From assembly GCA_038212215.1 (NCBI GenBank), contig JBBQUT010000001.1:186001-250000 (forward strand): a stretch of 64,000 nt of DNA, written 5' to 3'. Source of the DNA: JALZAI01 sp038212215. Lineage in GTDB: Bacteria; Actinomycetota; Actinomycetes; Mycobacteriales; Jatrophihabitantaceae. The position numbers and the translations under genes are program-made. Positions within the stretch are counted from its first letter, which is position 1; each line of letters opens with the position of its first letter. Below the pieces are notes generated by a model that was given only the letters and a program-made list of their open reading frames with translations, did no database searches and was not told where the DNA came from. Positions 60,407 to 64,000 of the stretch are shown in pieces.

Positions 60407-61237
60407 ATGCCGACGCTCGAACTCGCGCAGGGCACGATCAATTACCGGGTTGCCGGACCGGAGGACAGCGCCGTGCCGCCAGTCGTCTTCGTCCACGGCC
60501 TGCTCGTCAACGGTGAGCTCTGGACGAGGGTTGCCGACCTGCTCGCTGCGCAGGGCATCCGTTCGTACGCGCCCGACCTGCCGCTCGGGTCGCATCCGAT
60601 CGCGCTGCAGCCGGACGCGGACCTCAGCCCTCGCGGCGTCGCGCAACTGGTCAACGATTTCCTGGACGCGCTCGGGCTGCGCGACGTCACGCTGGTCGGC
60701 AATAACACCGGCGGGGCGCTGTGCCAATTCCTCATCGATGGCGACCACTCGCGGATCGGCCGGCTCGTGCTGACCAACTGCGACGCCTTCGACCAGTTCC
60801 CACCGGCGCCTTTCGGCCTGATCGTCAAGGTCGGCCGCCACCCGAGATTGCTCAAGGCGATGATGCAGAGCGTGCGGCCGAGTTTCCTCCGGCATTCGAT
60901 TCTGGGTTTCGGCGCGCTGGTCGCCAAGCCGCTGGACGCCGATCTGACCCGACATTGGATCACCCCGGTGCTCACCGACGCCGGCGTTCGTCGCGACACG
61001 GCGCGGTTCCTCAGCAAGGTCGACAAGCGTGACCTGCTCGACGTCTCGACCCGCCTCGGCGCGTTCCCGAAGCCGGTCAGTCTCGTCTGGGGGGAGGCCG
61101 ACCGGTTCTTCAAGATTTCCCTCGCCGAGCGGCTGCAGCAGGCATTCGCTGATGCCCGACTCGTCCGGGTGCCGGGTGGGCGGACTTTCCTGTCCCTCGA
61201 CGAGCCGGAGCAGGTCGCCCGCGCGATTGTCGGCTGA
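60407..61237 (+). CDS. Alpha/beta hydrolase-fold protein lacking the usual nucleophile
   Basis: 276 residues from ATG 60407 (GAGGAG upstream). The fold is clear: HG oxyanion motif VVFVHGLLVNGELW and the nucleophile elbow LVGNNTGGALCQFL. The elbow residue is Asn100, where hydrolases have Ser (or Asp in dehalogenases). No GH(x) catalytic His is evident at the C-terminus (PGGRTFLSLDEPE). It may be a non-catalytic relative or use another mechanism. Divergent from its TetR-type regulator. Confidence 0.82.
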   Translation: MPTLELAQGTINYRVAGPEDSAVPPVVFVHGLLVNGELWTRVADLLAAQGIRSYAPDLPLGSHPIALQPDADLSPRGVAQLVNDFLDALGLRDVTLVGNNTGGALCQFLIDGDHSRIGRLVLTNCDAFDQFPPAPFGLIVKVGRHPRLLKAMMQSVRPSFLRHSILGFGALVAKPLDADLTRHWITPVLTDAGVRRDTARFLSKVDKRDLLDVSTRLGAFPKPVSLVWGEADRFFKISLAERLQQAFADARLVRVPGGRTFLSLDEPEQVARAIVG

Positions 61238-61258
61238 GCACGTGCCGCCAAACGACCG

Positions 61259-62521
61259 CTAGCTGTCCGACGCCAGCGTGTCCGACGCCGCCGCGTCAGA
61301 CGACGCCGCGTCAGAGGATGCCGGACGTGCGGTCGCGATCTCGTCGTCGACGTAGCGCGCAGTGGCGGCCCACCAGCCGCCGATCACTGCGAGGACGAGT
61401 GCCACCCACAGCGTGGTCAAGGGCAGCGCCCAGCCGCCTGATGCGCCGTGCAGCACGCCGAACAGCAGCGGTCCACTGCCGGCAACGACGTAGCCGATCG
61501 ACTGGACGAACGCGGACAACACGTTGGTCGTCTGCGCTGTGCGTGCGCGCAGCCCGATCATCGTCAATGCCAGAGGGAACATGCCGGAGCCGATCCCGGC
61601 TAGCACCATCCACGCAACCGCGCCCCCGTTGGGCGCCAGCCCGAATCCGGCGAAGGCGACTGCATAGCACCCGCCCATGCCGAGGATCACTGCCCGGTGG
61701 TGTCGCGGGGCAATGGTGGGGACGATCATCGACACCGGGATGGACAGGCCCGACAGCAGGGCGACCAGCCAGCCGGCGGCTGCCTGGGACAGGCCGTGGT
61801 CGTGCAGAAAGATCGCGTACCAGCCGAAGGTGACGTAGGCCTGGAAGGATTGGAAGGCGAAGAAACCAGTCAAGGCCCACGCGGTGCGGCTGTGGATCAG
61901 CGTCGCCGTCCGTACCGCGTGGTGCGGCACGACCTCGCCGCTGTCGCCGCGCAAGGTCGTCAGCCACGGCAGCACGGCAACCGCGGCGAACAGCGCCCAC
62001 GAGCCGAGGCCGAAGCGCCACCCGCCGCCGAGATCCCCGATCGGCACGGTGAGCCCGGCGCCCGCCGTCGCGCCGATGGCCAGCGCCGTCGTGTAGAGGG
62101 CAGTCATCCGTCCGATGCGGTCGGGGAAGTGCCGCTTCACGATGGTTGGCAGTACGACGTTCGCGACCGCACCGCCGCTGAGCGCGAGGACGCTGAGCAG
62201 CAGGAACGGCCACAACGACTCGGCCGTTGCCCGTAGCGCCAGACCGGCGACCATGGCTATGAGCGAGGCGACCAGCAGTCGATGCGCGCCGAAGCCGGCG
62301 GACAGCCGCGGCGTCAGTGCGCCGAGGGCGGCGAAGCAGATCACCGGCAGCGTGGTGATGACGCCGGCGGTAACGCTGGACGCATGGACGCCGTGCTCGA
62401 GATCGCCGAGCACCGCACCGATGCTGGTGACGGCCGTGCGCATCGAGAGCCCGGTCAGCAGCAGCGCGACGACGAGCAGCACCTGCCCGGACTCGGCGCT
62501 GCGCTCCTCCACCCGGCTCAT
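61259..62521 (-). CDS. MFS transporter, CynX/NimT type
   Basis: 420 residues from ATG 62521 (ATG 62530 alternative). Twelve hydrophobic helices; the first helix holds LLTGLSMRTAVTSIGAVL as in CynX/NimT cyanate and nitroimidazole permeases. The cytoplasmic C-terminal tail is four degenerate ASSDA pentapeptides encoded by 15-bp units. The substrate is unknown. The ATGAGC start lies at the end of a decayed mini-ORF repeat. Confidence 0.87.
   Translation of the reverse strand: MSRVEERSAESGQVLLVVALLLTGLSMRTAVTSIGAVLGDLEHGVHASSVTAGVITTLPVICFAALGALTPRLSAGFGAHRLLVASLIAMVAGLALRATAESLWPFLLLSVLALSGGAVANVVLPTIVKRHFPDRIGRMTALYTTALAIGATAGAGLTVPIGDLGGGWRFGLGSWALFAAVAVLPWLTTLRGDSGEVVPHHAVRTATLIHSRTAWALTGFFAFQSFQAYVTFGWYAIFLHDHGLSQAAAGWLVALLSGLSIPVSMIVPTIAPRHHRAVILGMGGCYAVAFAGFGLAPNGGAVAWMVLAGIGSGMFPLALTMIGLRARTAQTTNVLSAFVQSIGYVVAGSGPLLFGVLHGASGGWALPLTTLWVALVLAVIGGWWAATARYVDDEIATARPASSDAASSDAAASDTLASDS
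61265..61324. repeat. Degenerate 15-bp tandem repeat, four copies
   Basis: Four adjacent 15-base units (plus strand gtccgacgccgccgc-like) encode the Ser/Asp/Ala tail of the MFS protein. Period and copy number match the repeat in the TIGR03084-like gene at 34127-34186, but the sequence is unrelated. Confidence 0.6.
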
Positions 62522-62630
62522 CGGGACCATCCTGCCCGGCCGCGCAGCGCTCCTCTCAGCCGAGCCGATCCTCGCTGCGCTCGTTCGGGCGGGCCGTGCA
62601 CTGCGACATTGGTTCGCTCGCGAGCGTCGT
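62518..62630 (-). repeat. Decayed copy of the mini-ORF intergenic element
   Basis: Between the acyl-CoA synthetase and the MFS gene, the minus-strand frame still reads ERTNVAVHGPPERAQRG (compare ERTSVIGLWRP-x-GAKRD). Its frame closes with a TGA overlapping the MFS ATG (ATGA). The 5' start overlapping the upstream stop has been lost. Confidence 0.5.
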
Positions 62631-62638
62631 GCGGCGGG

Positions 62639-64000
62639 CTAGTCGCTGGGCCATTCGTAGTCGGCGAACCGGTCGCGCAGGGTCTTCTTGGAGAACTTGC
62701 CGACGCTCGTCTTCGGGACCTCGTCGATGAACACGACATCATCGGGGACCTGCCACTTCGTCAGCTTCTCGCGGAGGAAGTCCAAGATCTCCTCCTTGCT
62801 CAGTTGCACATCCGGTTTGGCGACGACGCAGGCAAGCGGGCGTTCGGACCATTTCGGATGCGCGATCGCGATCACGGCTGCCTCGGCGACCTTCGGGTGG
62901 GCCATGATCTGGTTCTCCAGGTCGACCGAGCTGAGCCACTCACCGCCGGATTTGACCAGGTCCTTGGTCCGGTCGACGAGGCGGACGTAGCCGAGTTCGG
63001 AAATGGCTGCGACGTCGCCGGTACGCAGCCAGCCGTCGGGGGAGAACTGCGCGCCCGGCTCGTCGGTGCGGAAGTAGCGCGTAGCGACCCACGGTCCGCG
63101 GCATTCGATCTCACCGGACGCCTTGTCGTCCCAGGGCAGCGTCTCGCGTGTCTCGGCATCGACGATCCGGATCTCGACACCCGGCGGCGCGATGCCCGCC
63201 GTCGCGCGGACATCGGCTATCTGGTCCTCGCTCAGGTCCGCGAACTCCGAACGCACGATCCCGACAGTGGCGATCGGCGAGGTCTCGGTCATGCCCCATG
63301 CCTGCGTGATCGGCAGCCCGATCGCCGCGCGCCAGCCTTCCGACAGCGACTTCGGAACGGCGGAACCGCCGCAGATGATCGCTCGGAGCGCCGATAGGTC
63401 GCGACCCTCGACCAGCGGCAGGATCCCCATCCAGATGGTCGGGACTCCTGCGGTGACAGTGACCCGCTCCGACTCCAGCAGGGTGAGCAGCCCGGTAGGG
63501 GTCAGGTCCGGGCCGGGCATGATCAGTGACGCACCGGCAAGGAAGCAGGCGTACGGCAGCCCCCAGGCGTTGGCGTGAAACATCGGCACCACCGGCAGCA
63601 GGCGGTCGGACTCGCTCAGGCCGAAGGCAGCGCTCGTGAGGCACGCGTTGGAATGCAGCCACATCGAGCGGTGTGAGTACAACACGCCCTTCGGGTGGCC
63701 CGTCGTGCCGGTGGTGTAGCAGATCGCCGCGCCGCGATATTCGTCGCGCACCCGGTCTGCCAGATCCGCGGGCGGTGCGCTGGCGACGAGGTCGTCGAAA
63801 TGCAGGATGCGCGAGTCGTCGGGGAGTTCGGTGACGGCGCCGTCGTCCATCACGATGAAATGGCGAACGCTGGGAAGCTTCGGCAGCAGCCGGGCGAGTA
63901 GCGGCAACAGCGACCGATCCACGAAGATCACTTCGTCCTCGGCGTGCTCGACGGTGTAGGTCAACTGGTCGGCGAAGTAGCGGATGTTGATCGTGTGCAT
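62639..64000 (-). CDS. Long-chain acyl-CoA synthetase (N-terminus outside window)
   Basis: 453 visible residues; the family is usually about 540, so the N-terminus lies beyond the edge and the first Met is internal (HTINIRYF is a conserved internal block). AMP-binding P-loop YTTGTTGHPKGVLYSHR, TQAWGMTETSP, the GWLRTGDVA motif and the C-terminal VGKFSKKTLR Lys. Activates fatty or other carboxylic acids to CoA thioesters. Confidence 0.9.
   Translation of the reverse strand: MHTINIRYFADQLTYTVEHAEDEVIFVDRSLLPLLARLLPKLPSVRHFIVMDDGAVTELPDDSRILHFDDLVASAPPADLADRVRDEYRGAAICYTTGTTGHPKGVLYSHRSMWLHSNACLTSAAFGLSESDRLLPVVPMFHANAWGLPYACFLAGASLIMPGPDLTPTGLLTLLESERVTVTAGVPTIWMGILPLVEGRDLSALRAIICGGSAVPKSLSEGWRAAIGLPITQAWGMTETSPIATVGIVRSEFADLSEDQIADVRATAGIAPPGVEIRIVDAETRETLPWDDKASGEIECRGPWVATRYFRTDEPGAQFSPDGWLRTGDVAAISELGYVRLVDRTKDLVKSGGEWLSSVDLENQIMAHPKVAEAAVIAIAHPKWSERPLACVVAKPDVQLSKEEILDFLREKLTKWQVPDDVVFIDEVPKTSVGKFSKKTLRDRFADYEWPSD

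Overview
The window is high-GC DNA from an actinobacterium. The evidence is lsr2, disA, carD, a two-domain acetyl-independent panel of actinobacterial housekeeping genes (rplM-rpsI-glmM-glmS, dacB-tilS-hpt-ftsH-folEPBK, panC-coaX-lysS-lsr2-clpC, radA-disA-carD-ispDF-cysS-rlmB), frequent GTG starts, TANNNT-N6-(A/G)TG leaderless promoters and mycothiol-dependent-type enzymes. From memory the housekeeping order matches the Mycobacterium tuberculosis Rv3579c-Rv3628 block joined to the rplM/glmM/glmS/nnrD block. The futalosine menaquinone gene mqnC and the absence of panD point away from Mycobacterium, towards a Frankiales/Jatrophihabitans-like lineage. That placement is inference.

Layout. 1-4.2 kb: alpha/beta hydrolase (cut by the window edge), YhhN-type membrane protein, FAD-linked oxidase, ABC-F ATPase. 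4.3-13.2 kb: ribosomal proteins L13/S9, amino-sugar synthesis (GlmM, GlmS), ferredoxin-NADP reductase, AcpS, NnrD. 13.3-16.2 kb: menaquinone genes mqnC and menG around a DMT transporter. 16.2-20.4 kb: a compact five-gene operon of a 79-residue Asp/Gly/Ala repeat peptide, a JmjC/cupin oxygenase, a sucrase/ferredoxin-like Fe-S protein and an ABC-2 exporter. 20.4-30 kb: ppa, dacB, a zinc metalloprotease, tilS, hpt, ftsH and the folate operon folE-folP-folB-folK-DUF3180. 30-34.8 kb: a minus-strand accessory block (DinB-like, enoyl-CoA hydratase, AtuA-like, TIGR03084-like, MazG-like). 34.9-52.6 kb: DUF2520 protein, panC, coaX, lysS, lsr2, clpC, mutY, disA, radA, an LpqE-like lipoprotein, carD, ispD, ispF, cysS, rlmB. 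52.6-64 kb: sugar-ABC ATPase, plsC-like acyltransferase, tRNA-Thr(TGT), chromate transporter, two TetR-controlled catabolic gene pairs, an MFS permease and an acyl-CoA synthetase cut by the window edge.

The most striking structure is a family of dispersed intergenic elements (about 20-85 bp) sitting exactly between genes. Each long copy is a mini-ORF whose start codon overlaps the upstream gene's stop (GTGA or ATGA) and whose TGA stop overlaps the downstream gene's start. The peptides share a core ERTxVIGLGRP. Five long copies, three short derivatives and one decayed copy are visible. The architecture is like the MIRU elements of mycobacteria, which lie at stop/start overlaps. The second candidate system is the peptide/JmjC/Fe-S/ABC operon at 16.2-20.4 kb.

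No stretch longer than about 250 bases lacks a gene. No CRISPR array, insertion sequence, integrase or rRNA was seen.
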